A DNA stretch of 64,000 bases from Pantoea vagans (GTDB lineage Bacteria > Pseudomonadota > Gammaproteobacteria > Enterobacterales > Enterobacteriaceae), in contig NZ_CP011427.1 of assembly GCF_001506165.1 (NCBI RefSeq), forward strand, positions 2,542,001 to 2,606,000. The letters run 5' to 3'. Each line of letters starts with the position of its first letter. The stretch's first letter is position 1. Below are positions 51,202 through 64,000 of this stretch, one piece after another. The notes under the pieces are model-generated. The model saw nothing but the letters and a program-made list of their open reading frames with translations, was not told the origin of the DNA and did not search any database. The position numbers and the translations under genes were made by a program.

Positions 51202-51471
51202 AGGGATTAAAACCAAAGAAATGTAGATAATTGCGCGCAGTTTGCCATTCGCTATTTTAAAGTCAATGTGCAAAAAATAGTCGCCGCACAATTTGCTGCA
51301 GAACAATTTATTTTTTTTATCTTCAGCAGGTTAGAGGATATATCTCACACGATGGGACGATAGCTATCTGTATGAATTTATAGATTTTAGTCTTTTAAGG
51401 CCATCTACTGACGATAACGTTTATTTCTGATTAATTCTTACTAAAAAATAATCCCTGAGTTATAGACAATA
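51202..51471. other. Spacer between serS and ycaD
   Basis: About 270 nt of AT-rich sequence between the serS terminator and the ycaD start. It presumably contains the ycaD promoter. No gene, remnant of dmsABC/ycaC or repeat was recognised. Confidence 0.5.
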
Positions 51472-51496
51472 AAAAACCCGGCATAGCCGGGTTTTT
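51471..51496 (-). terminator. serS intrinsic terminator
   Basis: CCCGGC (51477-51482) pairs with GCCGGG (51486-51491); flanking A and T runs give AAAAA/TTTTT extensions and a minus-strand T-tract. It starts about 20 nt after the serS stop. Confidence 0.92.
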
Positions 51497-51512
51497 ACTG
51501 GGAAAGTCTCGA

Positions 51513-52820
<1,308 letters not shown>

Positions 52821-52901
52821 TTAAGGTTGATTGAACGAATGAAGGGATGCATCCCACTGGAATGCATTGAAATACTTGCTCACCTTACCGTAAGGTCTTT
52901 A

Positions 52902-54248
52902 TCAGCGGTAGCGTTTTATCGGGCTATTTTGATCCTGTTCAGCCAGCCAGGCGAGTTTTTCGCCAATTTTCCCTTCAAGCCCCCGATTGGTTGGCTGATA
53001 GTAGCGCGTTTGCGCCATTTCAGGCGGGAAGAACACCTCACCGGCGGCGTAGGCATTAGGCTCGTCATGCGCATAGCGGTACTCTTTACCCAACCCCATC
53101 TCTTTCATTAATTTGGTCGGGGCATTGCGCAGATGCTCTGGCACATCATAATCCGGCGATTCGCGCGCATCACGCATCGCCGCCTTGAAAGCGGTATACA
53201 CGGCATTACTTTTCGGTGCACAAGCCAGATAAACTATCGCTTGCGCAATCGCGCGTTCGCCCTCTGCGGGGCCAACACGGGTAAAGCAATCCCAGGCTGA
53301 AATCGCCACCTGCATGCCACGCGGATCGGCATTACCGACATCTTCGGAAGCGATGGCCAGTAAGCGACGCGCCACGTAAAGCGGATCGCCCCCTGCGGTG
53401 ATAATGCGTGCGTACCAGTAGAGCGCGGCATCCGGCGCCGATCCACGCACCGATTTATGCAGTGCGGAAATCAGATCGTAAAAGCGGTCACCTTTATTAT
53501 CAAAACGCGCCGCCCTTTCACCGGACACTTCATTGAGCAGTTGCGGCGTCAGCTCGCGCAGGCCTTGTGCATTGCTCTCTGCCATATCGGCCATCATTTC
53601 CAGCGTATTGAGCGCCCGCCGCGCATCACCATTGACCAGTTCAGCAATCATCCGACGCGTGTTATCCGGCAACAGAATATCGCTGTTGCCATAACCACGG
53701 TCGCTGTCTTGCATGGCTTGTGTTAACACCCGTTCAATGTCTTCGGTGGTGAGGGATTTCAACAGATAAACACGCGCACGCGACAACAATGCCGAGTTGA
53801 GTTCGAATGAGGGATTTTCTGTGGTGGCGCCAATAAAGGTGATGGTGCCATCTTCAATATGCGGCAAGAAGGCATCCTGCTGACTTTTATTGAAGCGATG
53901 CACCTCATCGACAAACAAAATGGTGCGACGTCCGAGCTGACGATTCTGACGCGCACGCTCAATTGCCTCTCGGATCTCTTTCACGCCAGACGTCACCGCA
54001 GAGATGCGCTCAACGTCTGCTTGACCATAATGCGCGATGATCTCAGCTAGCGTGGTTTTCCCTATTCCTGGCGGCCCCCAGAGGATCATCGAATGCAGAT
54101 GCCCGGCTTCAATAGCACGCGGCAGCGGTTTGCCCGGCGCCAGCAGATGCTGTTGCCCGATATACTGCTGCAACGTTGCTGGCCGCATACGCGCGGCCAG
54201 GGGTTGAAACTCATTCGAAGAGGCGAAATCAAGGGACAGGTTACTCAC
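52902..54248 (-). CDS. rarA: Replication-associated recombination protein RarA
   Basis: A 448-residue AAA+ ATPase of the clamp-loader class (MgsA/WRNIP1 family) that acts at stalled forks. Walker A GPPGIGKT (58-65), Walker B FVDEVHRF (113-120), sensor 1 [10 protein letters not shown] and the arginine finger region [11 protein letters not shown] are present. A C-terminal tetramerisation domain ends [12 protein letters not shown]. It starts 7 nt after the lolA stop, so lolA-rarA are cotranscribed as in E. coli. Confidence 0.96.
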   Translation of the reverse strand: MSNLSLDFASSNEFQPLAARMRPATLQQYIGQQHLLAPGKPLPRAIEAGHLHSMILWGPPGIGKTTLAEIIAHYGQADVERISAVTSGVKEIREAIERARQNRQLGRRTILFVDEVHRFNKSQQDAFLPHIEDGTITFIGATTENPSFELNSALLSRARVYLLKSLTTEDIERVLTQAMQDSDRGYGNSDILLPDNTRRMIAELVNGDARRALNTLEMMADMAESNAQGLRELTPQLLNEVSGERAARFDNKGDRFYDLISALHKSVRGSAPDAALYWYARIITAGGDPLYVARRLLAIASEDVGNADPRGMQVAISAWDCFTRVGPAEGERAIAQAIVYLACAPKSNAVYTAFKAAMRDARESPDYDVPEHLRNAPTKLMKEMGLGKEYRYAHDEPNAYAAGEVFFPPEMAQTRYYQPTNRGLEGKIGEKLAWLAEQDQNSPIKRYR

Positions 54249-54255
54249 GCTGACC

Positions 54256-54867
54256 TCACTGACGTTGATCGTCGACCGTTACCCCTTTAGGCGGCGTAAA
54301 GGTAAATTTATCCGGGCTAATCGCGCCATTTTTCTGACTTTTCAGCTGGTAGTCACTGTGCTGGCCATCTTGTTCAATCGCGCTGAATTTATTAATGGTG
54401 CCGGATGCAGAAACATTGATGGTGAACTGTTTCAGATTGCCGTCGCTGCTTTTCGGCGTCAGTTCAAAGTTGTCGCCCTGCTGCTTGATGTTGTACTGCT
54501 GCCAGTCGCTTGGCTGGTTACGCGCAATCAACATAAACGGGGTGTTGCTGGTGGCATTCTGCAACAGGCTGACGCTCGCCTGCTCAACAAAGGGGTTATA
54601 GAACCACAGATTCTTACCGTCAGAGATGATGACGCTTTCGTCTGGTGCGGTCATGTGCCAGTTAAACAGGCTTGGGCGCTTAACCCACAGTTCCCCTTCC
54701 CCATCCTGCACATTGGCACCGCTACCGTCGGTGACCTTCTGGCTAAAGCTGGCATGGAAACTGTTCACCTTGTTCAGACGTTGTTGCAAATCGCTGGACG
54801 CATCCGCCAATACCGATGCAGAGACAAAACTGGCCAACAGGCCGCAGGCAATAACGCGTAATTTCAT
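54256..54867 (-). CDS. lolA: Outer-membrane lipoprotein carrier protein LolA
   Basis: A 203-residue periplasmic chaperone that carries lipoproteins from LolCDE to LolB. A signal peptide ([21 protein letters not shown], cleaved before DASSDL) precedes the open beta-barrel. [41 protein letters not shown] and [10 protein letters not shown] are conserved. ATG 54867 gives a normal signal peptide; an in-frame ATG seven codons upstream is possible, but lies at the probable ribosome-binding site. Confidence 0.97.
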   Translation of the reverse strand: MKLRVIACGLLASFVSASVLADASSDLQQRLNKVNSFHASFSQKVTDGSGANVQDGEGELWVKRPSLFNWHMTAPDESVIISDGKNLWFYNPFVEQASVSLLQNATSNTPFMLIARNQPSDWQQYNIKQQGDNFELTPKSSDGNLKQFTINVSASGTINKFSAIEQDGQHSDYQLKSQKNGAISPDKFTFTPPKGVTVDDQRQ

Positions 54868-54989
54868 CTGATTCGATTCCTTATTCATGGTTTCCCGACA
54901 CTTACCGCATTAAACGTAGTTGCCGCCCTGTCAGTTCGACAGGAGAAAAAGCCGAAAGCTCCCGAAGATATGGGGATCGTTTCGCAGAT

Positions 54990-55020
54990 AAACAACGGGC
55001 CAGTGTTAACTGGCCCGAAT
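54990..55020 (-). terminator. ftsK terminator
   Basis: A 9-bp stem CGGGCCAGT / ACTGGCCCG (54996-55004 with 55009-55017), followed on the minus strand by TTGTTTATC, starts about 25 nt after the ftsK stop. Confidence 0.8.
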
Positions 55021-55042
55021 ATAGCTCACTGCTGACACAAGA

Positions 55043-58000
55043 TTACATCTCATGCGGCGGCGGGGAGAGGACTTCACGGTTACCGTTATGACCCGGTTCA
55101 GACACAATTCCCTGCGCCTCCATCTGTTCAATAATACGTGCAGCACGGTTGTAACCAATACGGAATTGACGCTGGACACCCGAAATCGAGGCGCGACGTT
55201 TCTCCACCACGAACGAGACGGCCTGGTCGAACAGCGGATCCAGTTCTTCATCGCCGTCCAGCCCACCTGCAGCAGTTTCGCTCTCTTCACCCGCCGTGAT
55301 GCTGTCGATGTATTGCGGACGTCCGCGTGCTTTCCAGTCTTGCACCACCGCATGCACTTCCTGGTCACGCACGAAGGCGCCGTGAACACGGACTGGCATC
55401 GAGGAGTTTGGCGGCATATAAAGCATGTCACCCATCCCCAACAGCGATTCTGCGCCCCCCTGATCCAGGATAGTACGCGAGTCAATCTTACTGGAAACGG
55501 TAAAAGCAATACGGGTTGGAATGTTGGCTTTAATCAAGCCGGTGATCACATCCACTGACGGGCGTTGCGTTGCCAGCACCAGGTGAATACCCGCTGCACG
55601 CGCTTTCTGGGCGAGGCGAGCAATCAACTCTTCCACTTTCTTACCTACCGCCATCATCAGGTCGGCGAATTCATCCACCAACACCACGATATAAGGCAGT
55701 TTCTCCAGTACCGGCGGCGTCGTGTCCATGCTGTCGCCCGGCTTCCAGAACGGATCAGGAATCGGACGGCCCATCGCCGCTGCCTGCTCAATCTTCTCGT
55801 TATAACCCGCCAGATTACGCACGCCGAGTGCTGACATCAGCTTGTAGCGGCGTTCCATCTCACCCACACTCCAGCGCAGCGCGTTGGCGGCATCTTTCAT
55901 GTCGGTAACAACTTCAGTCAGTAAATGAGGAATACCTTCATAAACCGACAGCTCCAGCATTTTCGGGTCGATCATGATAAAGCGCACTTCTTCCGGCGTG
56001 GCTTTATACAACATGCTGATGATCATGGTGTTAACGCCCACTGACTTACCGGAACCGGTGGTACCCGCAACCAGTAAGTGAGGCATTTTCGCCAGATCCG
56101 CAACAACCGGCTGACCCGAAATATCTTTACCTAACACCACAGAGAGCGGTGAAGGATTATCACGGAATTTATCGCAATCCAGTACTTCACGCAGATACAC
56201 GGTTTGGCGGTGCTTGTTCGGTAACTCCAGCCCGACATAAGGCTTGCCCGGAATCACTTCCACCACACGCACTGCAACCGCAGAGAGTGAGCGCGCTAAA
56301 TCGCGTGACAGGTTAGAGATACGAGCGGCTTTCACACCCGGCGCAAGGTCGAGTTCAAAACGGGTGATCACCGGGCCTGGCGAAATGCCCACCACTTCCG
56401 CTTTCACACGATAGTCAGCCAGACGCGCTTCAACCAGACGCGCAGTTTGCTCAAGGGCAAACATATCCACCGGCTCTTCTTCCGAAGGCGGCGAAGTCAG
56501 TAAATCGAGCGTTGGCAATGGAGTAGACGGTTTTTCCAGTGGCCGCTCATGACGCACCAGGAACGGATGGAACAGGCTGTCCTGCGCTGGCGTAGCCGGT
56601 TTTGGCGTTTCGCTGGGTGCAGCATAACTTTCCGGCTCAGCCGAAGACCATGGGCTGTTCTGCTCAGTCAACGATGGCAGGGTTTCCGGTTGCGGCGCTG
56701 CAGGCTGCTGCCATTGCGATGGCGCTTCCGGTTCTGGCGTCGCGGCAATAGTAAACAGCGGCTCGCTTGGACCGTCATCAACCAAATCTTTCATCGGCGA
56801 AAAATCAAAGGCTGACGAGGTATCAAGACTAAATACCGGGCCATCACTGGCATCTGATGGCTGATAGCGCTGTTGCTGCTGTGCCGCAAACTGATTCGCG
56901 AGCTGCGCCTGATGCAACGCCTCTTCATCATCCTCTTCCGGTTGCTGCTGCCAGCTGTCGCCATAACGCTGCTGCTGTTGAGATTCATAGGCCTGACGCA
57001 ACTGTGCCTGCTGCAGTGCGGCATCATCATCATGATCATGTTGCGGTGCATGGTAGGTTGCCGTCATTTCTGGCAACGTCTGCTCCGCCTCTTCTCGTGC
57101 CTTTTCTTCCGCCATACGCTGAGATGGCAGTTTAATGCCATAAGAAGCCCGTTCACGACGGGTTGGCAGTTTGACTTTATTCGGACGCGGTAATTCAGGA
57201 CCAATACCCTGCTTCACCTGCGGGTTGTAATCTCGCTCAGGGACAATATCAAAAGCCGGTGTGTAAGCTGACGCGCTCTTCACCGCCGCCATGCCCGCTG
57301 CTGCCGCTGCGGCAGTATTGAGAGAAGCAGACGAGGATGCCGCATCCTGCCAGTTGCCCATGCGCGGGCCATCATCCTCATCAGCCAGTGAGAATGGAGC
57401 GGGCGTTGACGCAGGTTCATTCGGCACTTCAAAACGATACAACGGTGGCGCAGGCTGAATCACTGGCTCGGGAGCAGCCGCAACAGGTGCTACTGGCACA
57501 GGTTCGGTTGGCAAAGCGTTCACCGGAGGCGTCACAACAGAGGATTCAGTTGGCGAACTGACCGCAGGTTGCACAGCAGTCGGAGCCTGTTGTGCGGCTT
57601 CTGTGGTAACCGCAATAGCCGCGGCTGTTGCTGCACTGGCTTTCGCCAACAGCGGATCATCCGCCAGTTCTTCCGCAATGGGCTCGGCGATTTTACGTGG
57701 TTTAGCCAGCAGAACGTCATCAGCGTCATGATGGGCTTGCGTAGCACGTAACGGAGGCGCGGCATCTTCTGCCTGCTCCTCGTCTTCGTACTCGTCATCT
57801 TCTTGCCAGGGTTCGTCATGGCGCGAGCGATTGCTGGCAAAGGTCAGCACGCCCATCACCACACCGCCAATCCTTTCGGCAATGGTAAGCCAGGACCAGC
57901 CGGTATACAGCGTAATACCCGCAGCCCAGACGCACAGCAGCGTTAAGGTGCCGCCCGCGGAACTGAACCACGGTGCCATCGCATTGCTGACCAGGCTGCC

Positions 58001-58438
58001 AATCACGCCGCCGGAAGCAAAGTACCAGATGTCATCCACGTTGAGCGCCGCCAGGCCGCAGGTGGTGACCACCAAAGCCAAAACGCCGATCAAACGTAAA
58101 CCAACGGCAAAGTAATCGATGTAATCCTGACGATCGCGCTGACGGAACGTAATCCAGCACAGCCCAATAATGACGGGAGGAATGGCATAGGCCATCACGC
58201 CAAAAATGAACAGCAAGGTATCCGCCAGCCATGCGCCAACACTGCCGCCTAAATTATGAATCGGCTCATGCCAGGCGGTCTGCGACCAGCTTGGATCTGA
58301 AGGGTTGAAGCTAACCAGCGACACCATCAAATAGATGGCGAACAGGGCCACAAGGATGAGTAACGCTTCCAGCAGCCTGCGTCCACTGCTCAGCGGTTGT
58401 AACGAAACGTCTTTATCTTCTGTATATTCCTGGCTCAA
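55043..58438 (-). CDS. ftsK: DNA translocase FtsK
   Basis: An 1131-residue septal DNA pump that also stabilises the divisome and activates XerCD at dif. The N-terminal four or so transmembrane segments occupy about 20-200. A long acidic, Pro/Ala/Gln-rich linker (about 205-630) is roughly 200 residues shorter than in E. coli (1329 total). It contains two diverged copies of an HQAQL...QQQQRY unit near 469-522. The motor has Walker A GTTGSGKS (near 785) and Walker [11 protein letters not shown] (near 918). The C-terminal gamma winged helix (about 1068-1131, ending [10 protein letters not shown]) reads KOPS. The adjacent lrp-ftsK-lolA-rarA order is conserved. Confidence 0.97.
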   Translation of the reverse strand: MSQEYTEDKDVSLQPLSSGRRLLEALLILVALFAIYLMVSLVSFNPSDPSWSQTAWHEPIHNLGGSVGAWLADTLLFIFGVMAYAIPPVIIGLCWITFRQRDRQDYIDYFAVGLRLIGVLALVVTTCGLAALNVDDIWYFASGGVIGSLVSNAMAPWFSSAGGTLTLLCVWAAGITLYTGWSWLTIAERIGGVVMGVLTFASNRSRHDEPWQEDDEYEDEEQAEDAAPPLRATQAHHDADDVLLAKPRKIAEPIAEELADDPLLAKASAATAAAIAVTTEAAQQAPTAVQPAVSSPTESSVVTPPVNALPTEPVPVAPVAAAPEPVIQPAPPLYRFEVPNEPASTPAPFSLADEDDGPRMGNWQDAASSSASLNTAAAAAAGMAAVKSASAYTPAFDIVPERDYNPQVKQGIGPELPRPNKVKLPTRRERASYGIKLPSQRMAEEKAREEAEQTLPEMTATYHAPQHDHDDDAALQQAQLRQAYESQQQQRYGDSWQQQPEEDDEEALHQAQLANQFAAQQQQRYQPSDASDGPVFSLDTSSAFDFSPMKDLVDDGPSEPLFTIAATPEPEAPSQWQQPAAPQPETLPSLTEQNSPWSSAEPESYAAPSETPKPATPAQDSLFHPFLVRHERPLEKPSTPLPTLDLLTSPPSEEEPVDMFALEQTARLVEARLADYRVKAEVVGISPGPVITRFELDLAPGVKAARISNLSRDLARSLSAVAVRVVEVIPGKPYVGLELPNKHRQTVYLREVLDCDKFRDNPSPLSVVLGKDISGQPVVADLAKMPHLLVAGTTGSGKSVGVNTMIISMLYKATPEEVRFIMIDPKMLELSVYEGIPHLLTEVVTDMKDAANALRWSVGEMERRYKLMSALGVRNLAGYNEKIEQAAAMGRPIPDPFWKPGDSMDTTPPVLEKLPYIVVLVDEFADLMMAVGKKVEELIARLAQKARAAGIHLVLATQRPSVDVITGLIKANIPTRIAFTVSSKIDSRTILDQGGAESLLGMGDMLYMPPNSSMPVRVHGAFVRDQEVHAVVQDWKARGRPQYIDSITAGEESETAAGGLDGDEELDPLFDQAVSFVVEKRRASISGVQRQFRIGYNRAARIIEQMEAQGIVSEPGHNGNREVLSPPPHEM

Positions 58439-58474
58439 GAGAACTCTCCAGGTGCCTGTAAATTAAGAAGGAAA

Positions 58475-58498
58475 CAGCGTCGGGCAAGCCCGACGCTG
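58475..58498 (-). terminator. lrp intrinsic terminator
   Basis: A perfect 10-bp stem CAGCGTCGGG / CCCGACGCTG with a 4-nt loop is followed on the minus strand by TTTCCTTCTT. It lies 60 nt after the lrp stop and 37 nt before the ftsK start. Confidence 0.8.
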
Positions 58499-58557
58499 AT
58501 CCTGTATGAATTCACAGGAGTGTACCGAATTCCTGCAAGCTTTGCACCTGCCCTGCA

Positions 58558-59052
58558 CTAACGGGTTTTGATCACCAGACGATTGCTCTGTTTGACCTCT
58601 TCCATTACCACGTAAGTACGGGTGTCATTCACGCCCGGTAGGCGCAGCAAGGTTTCACCCAAGAGCTTACGATAGGCGGACATGTCCGGTACACGGGTTT
58701 TCAGCAAGTAGTCAAAGTCACCGGAAACGAGGTGACACTCTTGAGTTTCCTCAAGTTTTTGCACTGCGGCGTTAAATTGCTCAAACACATCGGGCGCACC
58801 ACGATTCAGAGTAATCTCAACAAACACCAGCAGTGAAGCGTCCAGATAATGCGGGTTCAGCTGTGCGGTATAACCCAGAATGAAGCCCTGACGCTCCAGG
58901 CGACGCACACGCTCAAGACACGGTGTAGGTGATAACCCAACACGTTTCGAAAGCTCAACATTGGAAATACGACCGTCTTTCTGCAATTCATTCAGAATGT
59001 TTCTGTCGATACGATCCAGGTCTTTTCCGGGGCGTTTCTTATTGTCTACCAT
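58558..59052 (-). CDS. lrp: Leucine-responsive regulatory protein
   Basis: A 164-residue global regulator of amino-acid metabolism, transport and surface structures, octameric or hexadecameric and modulated by leucine. The N-terminal helix-turn-helix (ISNVELSKRVGLSPTPCLERVRRLE) and C-terminal AsnC/RAM effector domain are nearly identical to E. coli. ATG 59052 gives MVDNKKRPGKDLDRIDRNIL, matching the known protein; a 47-residue longer form is in frame but unconserved. The untranslated leader appears long, as in E. coli. Confidence 0.98.
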   Translation of the reverse strand: MVDNKKRPGKDLDRIDRNILNELQKDGRISNVELSKRVGLSPTPCLERVRRLERQGFILGYTAQLNPHYLDASLLVFVEITLNRGAPDVFEQFNAAVQKLEETQECHLVSGDFDYLLKTRVPDMSAYRKLLGETLLRLPGVNDTRTYVVMEEVKQSNRLVIKTR

Positions 59053-60539
<1,487 letters not shown>

Positions 60540-60569
60540 GTTGTTAATAAGCTGATCATAATTGCTGAG

Positions 60570-60597
60570 AGGCGACCTATATTGGTCGCCTTTTTTA
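60570..60597 (+). terminator. trxB intrinsic terminator
   Basis: AGGCGACC (60570-60577) pairs with GGTCGCCT (60584-60591), followed by TTTTT, 31 nt after the trxB stop. Confidence 0.92.
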
Positions 60598-60686
60598 TGA
60601 CCTGCGTGCTACAGTTCATGCGCTCAGGATGTCCGGACAATTGATCCGGTATTTGCCTCTCTCCATCAGTGATCAAACGGCTTCGC

Positions 60687-62456
60687 ATGGATAAATCACG
60701 GCAGCAACACCTTCTCCGCTGGCTTCGTCAGCAACGCATTCACGGCGCACGTAGTTTACGTGCAGCATCGCTTTTCGGTTTAGCCGGGGCGCTGGTCATT
60801 ATTGTTCAGGCCTGGTTGCTGGCTTCGTTGTTGCAAAATTTGATTGTGGCGCAACAGCCACGCGGCTCACTGCTTGCGGATTTTATGCTGCTGTTGCTCT
60901 GCTTTGTCCTGCGCGCCGGGCTGAATTATGCGCGCGAAATGGCAGGATACCAGGCGGGTGTTGCGATTCGCCGTGCTTTGCGCCAGCAGGTGCTGGATAG
61001 ACTGAATGCGTTAGGCCCTGCCTGGATTCAGGGCAAACCCGCGGGAAGTTGGGCAACACTGCTGCTGGAACAGATTGAAGAGATGCAGGAGTATTACGCG
61101 CGCTATATTCCGCAAATGTCGCTGGCCGTGTTTATTCCCTTTGCCATATTGATTGCTATCTTCCCCGTCAATTGGGCCGCCGGTCTGATTCTACTCGCAA
61201 CCGCACCGCTCATTCCGCTGTTTATGGCGATGGTCGGCATGGGTGCGGCAGAAGCTAACCGTCGAAATTTTCAGGCGCTGGCTCGACTGAGTGGCGATTT
61301 TTATGATCGCTTGCGCGGGCGCGAAACCCTACGCTTGTTTCATCGCGCCAAAGCCGAACAGCATGCGATTGCCGAAAGCACCACGGATTTCCGTCAGCGC
61401 ACCATGGAAGTGTTGCGCCTGGCCTTCCTCTCTTCGGCCGTTCTGGAATTCTTCGCTTCCCTGGCAATTGCCGTCGTCGCGGTTTATTTCGGTTTTTCCT
61501 ACCTTGGCGAACTCAACTTTGGGCATTACGGAACCGGCGTCACGCTGTTTGCCGGATTCCTGGCCCTGATTCTGGCACCGGAATTTTTCCAGCCTCTACG
61601 CGATCTCGGCACTTTTTATCACGCTAAAGCACAGGCGGTTGGCGGGGCAGATGCACTGGACAGCTTCCTGACAGAAAGCCCTGATATCGACGCGGCTCAG
61701 TCTTCTACCTCAATAGCATTTGATACACCATTGACGCTGCTGGCGCAGGATTTGATTGTCATGACAGCCCGCGGTGAGCCGCTGTCTCAACCTCTTAATT
61801 TCACTCTCGCAGCCGGCAAACGCATCGCGTTGATTGGTCAAAGTGGTGCCGGTAAAACGGCGTTGATGAACGTGCTACTCGGCTTTCTGCCTTATCAGGG
61901 TTCGCTACGCGTCAACGGTCACGAACTGCGTGAAATCAGCCGCGACAACTGGCACCAGCATCTGGCCTGGGTTGGACAAAATCCCCATTTGCCTGCGTCA
62001 ACGCTGCGCGAAAACCTGTTACTGAACCGAACGGTTGATGACATCACGCTCACGAATGTGCTGCAACGCGCGGGGGTGAATGATTTTCTGGCACAACTTC
62101 CGCAAGGGTTGGACACGCCACTGGGCGATGGCGGATTAGGGCTTTCTGTTGGTCAGGCGCAGCGCGTAGCGGTGGCGCGGGCGCTGTTGAAGCCCGCACA
62201 GCTCCTGTTGTTGGATGAGCCTGGTTCCGGACTGGATAGCCAAAGCGAGCAACATGTCATGCATGCGCTGCATCAGGCGGCTACCCAGCAAACCACCCTG
62301 ATGATCACGCATCAGCTCAATGCGCTCGCCGACTGGGATGAAGTGTGGGTCATGCAATCCGGGCAATTGGTACAGCAGGGCAGTTGGCAACAATTGAAGG
62401 ATCAAGAGGGTCCGCTGCGCGAGATGGCGCAGCACCGCCAGCAGGAGATTGTTTGA
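60687..62456 (+). CDS. cydD: Heterodimeric glutathione/cysteine ABC exporter subunit CydD
   Basis: A 589-residue ABC half-transporter; with CydC it exports cysteine and glutathione (and affects haem supply), and is needed for cytochrome bd assembly. Six transmembrane segments lie in residues 20-310. The nucleotide-binding domain has Walker A GQSGAGKT (384-391), signature LSVGQAQRVAVARALL and Walker B LLLLDEPGSGLD. ATG 60687 (MDKSRQQHLLRWLRQQ) matches E. coli; an in-frame ATG six codons upstream is possible. The ribosome-binding site is weak for both. Its stop overlaps the cydC start by one base (TGATG). Confidence 0.96.
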   Translation: MDKSRQQHLLRWLRQQRIHGARSLRAASLFGLAGALVIIVQAWLLASLLQNLIVAQQPRGSLLADFMLLLLCFVLRAGLNYAREMAGYQAGVAIRRALRQQVLDRLNALGPAWIQGKPAGSWATLLLEQIEEMQEYYARYIPQMSLAVFIPFAILIAIFPVNWAAGLILLATAPLIPLFMAMVGMGAAEANRRNFQALARLSGDFYDRLRGRETLRLFHRAKAEQHAIAESTTDFRQRTMEVLRLAFLSSAVLEFFASLAIAVVAVYFGFSYLGELNFGHYGTGVTLFAGFLALILAPEFFQPLRDLGTFYHAKAQAVGGADALDSFLTESPDIDAAQSSTSIAFDTPLTLLAQDLIVMTARGEPLSQPLNFTLAAGKRIALIGQSGAGKTALMNVLLGFLPYQGSLRVNGHELREISRDNWHQHLAWVGQNPHLPASTLRENLLLNRTVDDITLTNVLQRAGVNDFLAQLPQGLDTPLGDGGLGLSVGQAQRVAVARALLKPAQLLLLDEPGSGLDSQSEQHVMHALHQAATQQTTLMITHQLNALADWDEVWVMQSGQLVQQGSWQQLKDQEGPLREMAQHRQQEIV

Positions 62457-64000
62457 TGAAAAATTTATTGCCGTTCTTGCGTCTCTATCGCCGTCACCCC
62501 TGGCGTTTAGGTTTAGGCATCATCCTGGCGATCGCGACCTTGCTGGCCAGCATCGGCCTGCTTACCTTGTCTGGCTGGTTCCTTGCCGCCTCCTCGCTGG
62601 CGGGTGTGGCGGGCCTGTATAGCTTTAACTACATGCTGCCCGCCGCAGGCGTGCGCGGCGCGGCCATTACCCGCACGGCATCCCGTTACTTTGAACGTCT
62701 GGTCAGTCACGATGCAACATTCCGGGTATTGCAGCATTTGCGCGTATTCACCTTCAGCAAGCTGATTGCGCTGGCACCAGAGCAGCTGGCGCGCTTTCGT
62801 CAGGGCGATCTGCTGAACCGCTTTGTTAGCGATGTTGATACGCTGGATCATCTTTACCTGCGGGTGTTTTCGCCGCTGCTGGGTGCCGCCGTTGTCATTA
62901 TTATCGTCACCTGCGGTTTGGCCTATCTGGATGTGCCATTGGCTTTGCTGCTGGGTGGCATCATGCTGCTGACATTAATCATCCTCCCGCCTCTGTTCTG
63001 GCGGCTCGGAACTTCTGCTGGCCAGCAAATCTCGCAACGCCAGGCCAGTTGGCGCTTGCAACTCACACGCTGGGTGAGCGGGCTGGCTGAATTACACATT
63101 TATGGTGCGGCGACGCTGTGGCGCACTCACCTCGATGATGAAGAAAAAGCCTGGCAGCAGGCTCAACGGCGCCAGCATCGTCTGCAGGCCATCGCGCAGA
63201 GTGTGTTGCTGTTGATCAGTGGTTCAACGGTGGTGCTCCTGCTGTGGATTTCAGCCGCGGGCGTGGGAGATAACGCAGCGCCCGGTGCATTCATCGCGCT
63301 GTTTGTCTTCTGCGGTCTGGCGGCATTTGAAGCGCTGGCCCCGGTTGCCGGTGCATTTCTGCCTTTGGCTCAGGTCACGGGGGCGGCACAACGCGTGCGA
63401 GAGATTATTGAGCAGGAGCCGCACATCCGCTTCCCAGACAGGATGAAGCATTCTCAGCCCGGCATAGCCCTTACGCTGGATAATATTGTTTTTCGTTACC
63501 CACAGCGGCCAGAGCCGGTGCTTAACCACTTTTCACTTCATCTCAAAGCCGGTGAACATCTGGCGTTGCTCGGCCCCACCGGCTGCGGGAAATCCAGCCT
63601 GCTGGCGTTGATCACGCGCGGCTGGGAAGCGCAGCAAGGTGAAATCGCGCTCAACGCGATCCCGATTAATGAATGGGATGAAACCAGCCTGCGCCAGCGT
63701 ATCAGCGTTGTTACCCAGCGCGTCCATCTGTTTAGCCAGCCTTTGCGTGACAATTTACTGTTGGCTAACCCAATGGCCAGCGACACACAGTTGCAGGATG
63801 TTTTGCACCAGGTGGGTCTCAGCCATTTAGTTGAACATGATGAAGGACTTAATGCGTGGATGGGGGAAGGCGGTCGCCCGCTGTCAGGCGGTGAACTGCG
63901 CCGTTTGGCCATCGCCCGCGCACTGCTGCATAACGGTGATTTGTGGCTGTTGGATGAACCCACAGAAGGGCTTGATGCCACCACCGAACAGCAGATTTTA
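62456..64000 (+). CDS. cydC: Heterodimeric glutathione/cysteine ABC exporter subunit CydC, C-terminus cut
   Basis: The first 515 codons of cydC are present and the frame stays open to the right edge; E. coli CydC is 573 residues. The protein begins MKNLLPFLRLYRRHPWRLGL. It has six transmembrane segments (to about 300) and a nucleotide-binding domain with Walker A GPTGCGKSS (373-381), signature LSGGELRRLAIARALL and Walker B LWLLDEPTEGLD. It is translationally coupled to cydD. No frameshift or substitution of key residues is visible in the part seen. Confidence 0.96.
   Translation, partial: MKNLLPFLRLYRRHPWRLGLGIILAIATLLASIGLLTLSGWFLAASSLAGVAGLYSFNYMLPAAGVRGAAITRTASRYFERLVSHDATFRVLQHLRVFTFSKLIALAPEQLARFRQGDLLNRFVSDVDTLDHLYLRVFSPLLGAAVVIIIVTCGLAYLDVPLALLLGGIMLLTLIILPPLFWRLGTSAGQQISQRQASWRLQLTRWVSGLAELHIYGAATLWRTHLDDEEKAWQQAQRRQHRLQAIAQSVLLLISGSTVVLLLWISAAGVGDNAAPGAFIALFVFCGLAAFEALAPVAGAFLPLAQVTGAAQRVREIIEQEPHIRFPDRMKHSQPGIALTLDNIVFRYPQRPEPVLNHFSLHLKAGEHLALLGPTGCGKSSLLALITRGWEAQQGEIALNAIPINEWDETSLRQRISVVTQRVHLFSQPLRDNLLLANPMASDTQLQDVLHQVGLSHLVEHDEGLNAWMGEGGRPLSGGELRRLAIARALLHNGDLWLLDEPTEGLDATTEQQIL

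Noticed and set aside
54265..54861. 198-codon open frame antisense to lolA
   Set aside because: It is entirely within lolA on the opposite strand, without start signals or recognisable domains.

Overview
The window is a contiguous chromosomal segment of an enterobacterium. Almost every protein matches an Escherichia coli counterpart in length and motifs, and gene order largely follows the E. coli pyrD-to-cydC region, read here in the opposite direction. Several families (porin, FtsK linker, MukBEF) are clearly diverged from E. coli. The loss of ycaP, ycaL, dmsABC and ycaC and the two-glycosyltransferase/flippase cassette beside pyrD suggest an Erwiniaceae member such as Pantoea or Erwinia. 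That placement is an inference from memory of gene content, not a computed result. No tRNA, rRNA, insertion sequence, prophage or CRISPR array was seen.

Layout. (1) 1-438: start of pyrD, cut by the window edge. (2) 557-4365: the only clearly accessory block, with two paralogous family-2 glycosyltransferases flanking a Wzx-type flippase, where E. coli carries a fimbrial operon. It is followed by a 777-nt AT-rich divergent spacer. (3) 5143-9408: ssuEADCB, alkanesulfonate uptake and desulfonation. (4) 9472-17881: pepN, pncB, asnS, ompF, aspC. (5) 17927-28586 (minus strand): cmoM-mukF-mukE-mukB, then ldtD, mepK and gloC (tRNA modification, chromosome condensation, peptidoglycan remodelling). (6) 28711-37780: elyC, ycbJ, then ycaI-msbA-lpxK-ycaQ-ycaR-kdsB, an envelope/LPS block (lipid A flippase, lipid A 4'-kinase, CMP-Kdo synthase). 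(7) 37986-43484: ihfB, rpsA, cmk, aroA, serC. (8) 43798-51201: ycaO, focA-pflB-pflA (anaerobic pyruvate/formate metabolism) and ycaD. (9) 51513-59052: serS, rarA, lolA, ftsK, lrp. (10) 59574-64000: trxB, then cydD and cydC, the latter cut by the window edge.

How the genes work together. Envelope biogenesis dominates: LolA, MsbA, LpxK, KdsB, LdtD, MepK, ElyC and OmpF. Chromosome segregation is represented by MukBEF, FtsK and IHF-beta. Fermentation, redox and respiration functions are FocA, PflB, PflA, TrxB and CydDC. Regulatory DNA that can be read directly includes an FNR site placed ideally for the focA-pflB promoter, an OmpR/MicF-type region in front of ompF, and intrinsic terminators after many transcription units.

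The best candidate for under-described biology is the 557-4365 glycan cassette with its unusual spacers. Everything else is well-conserved core genome.
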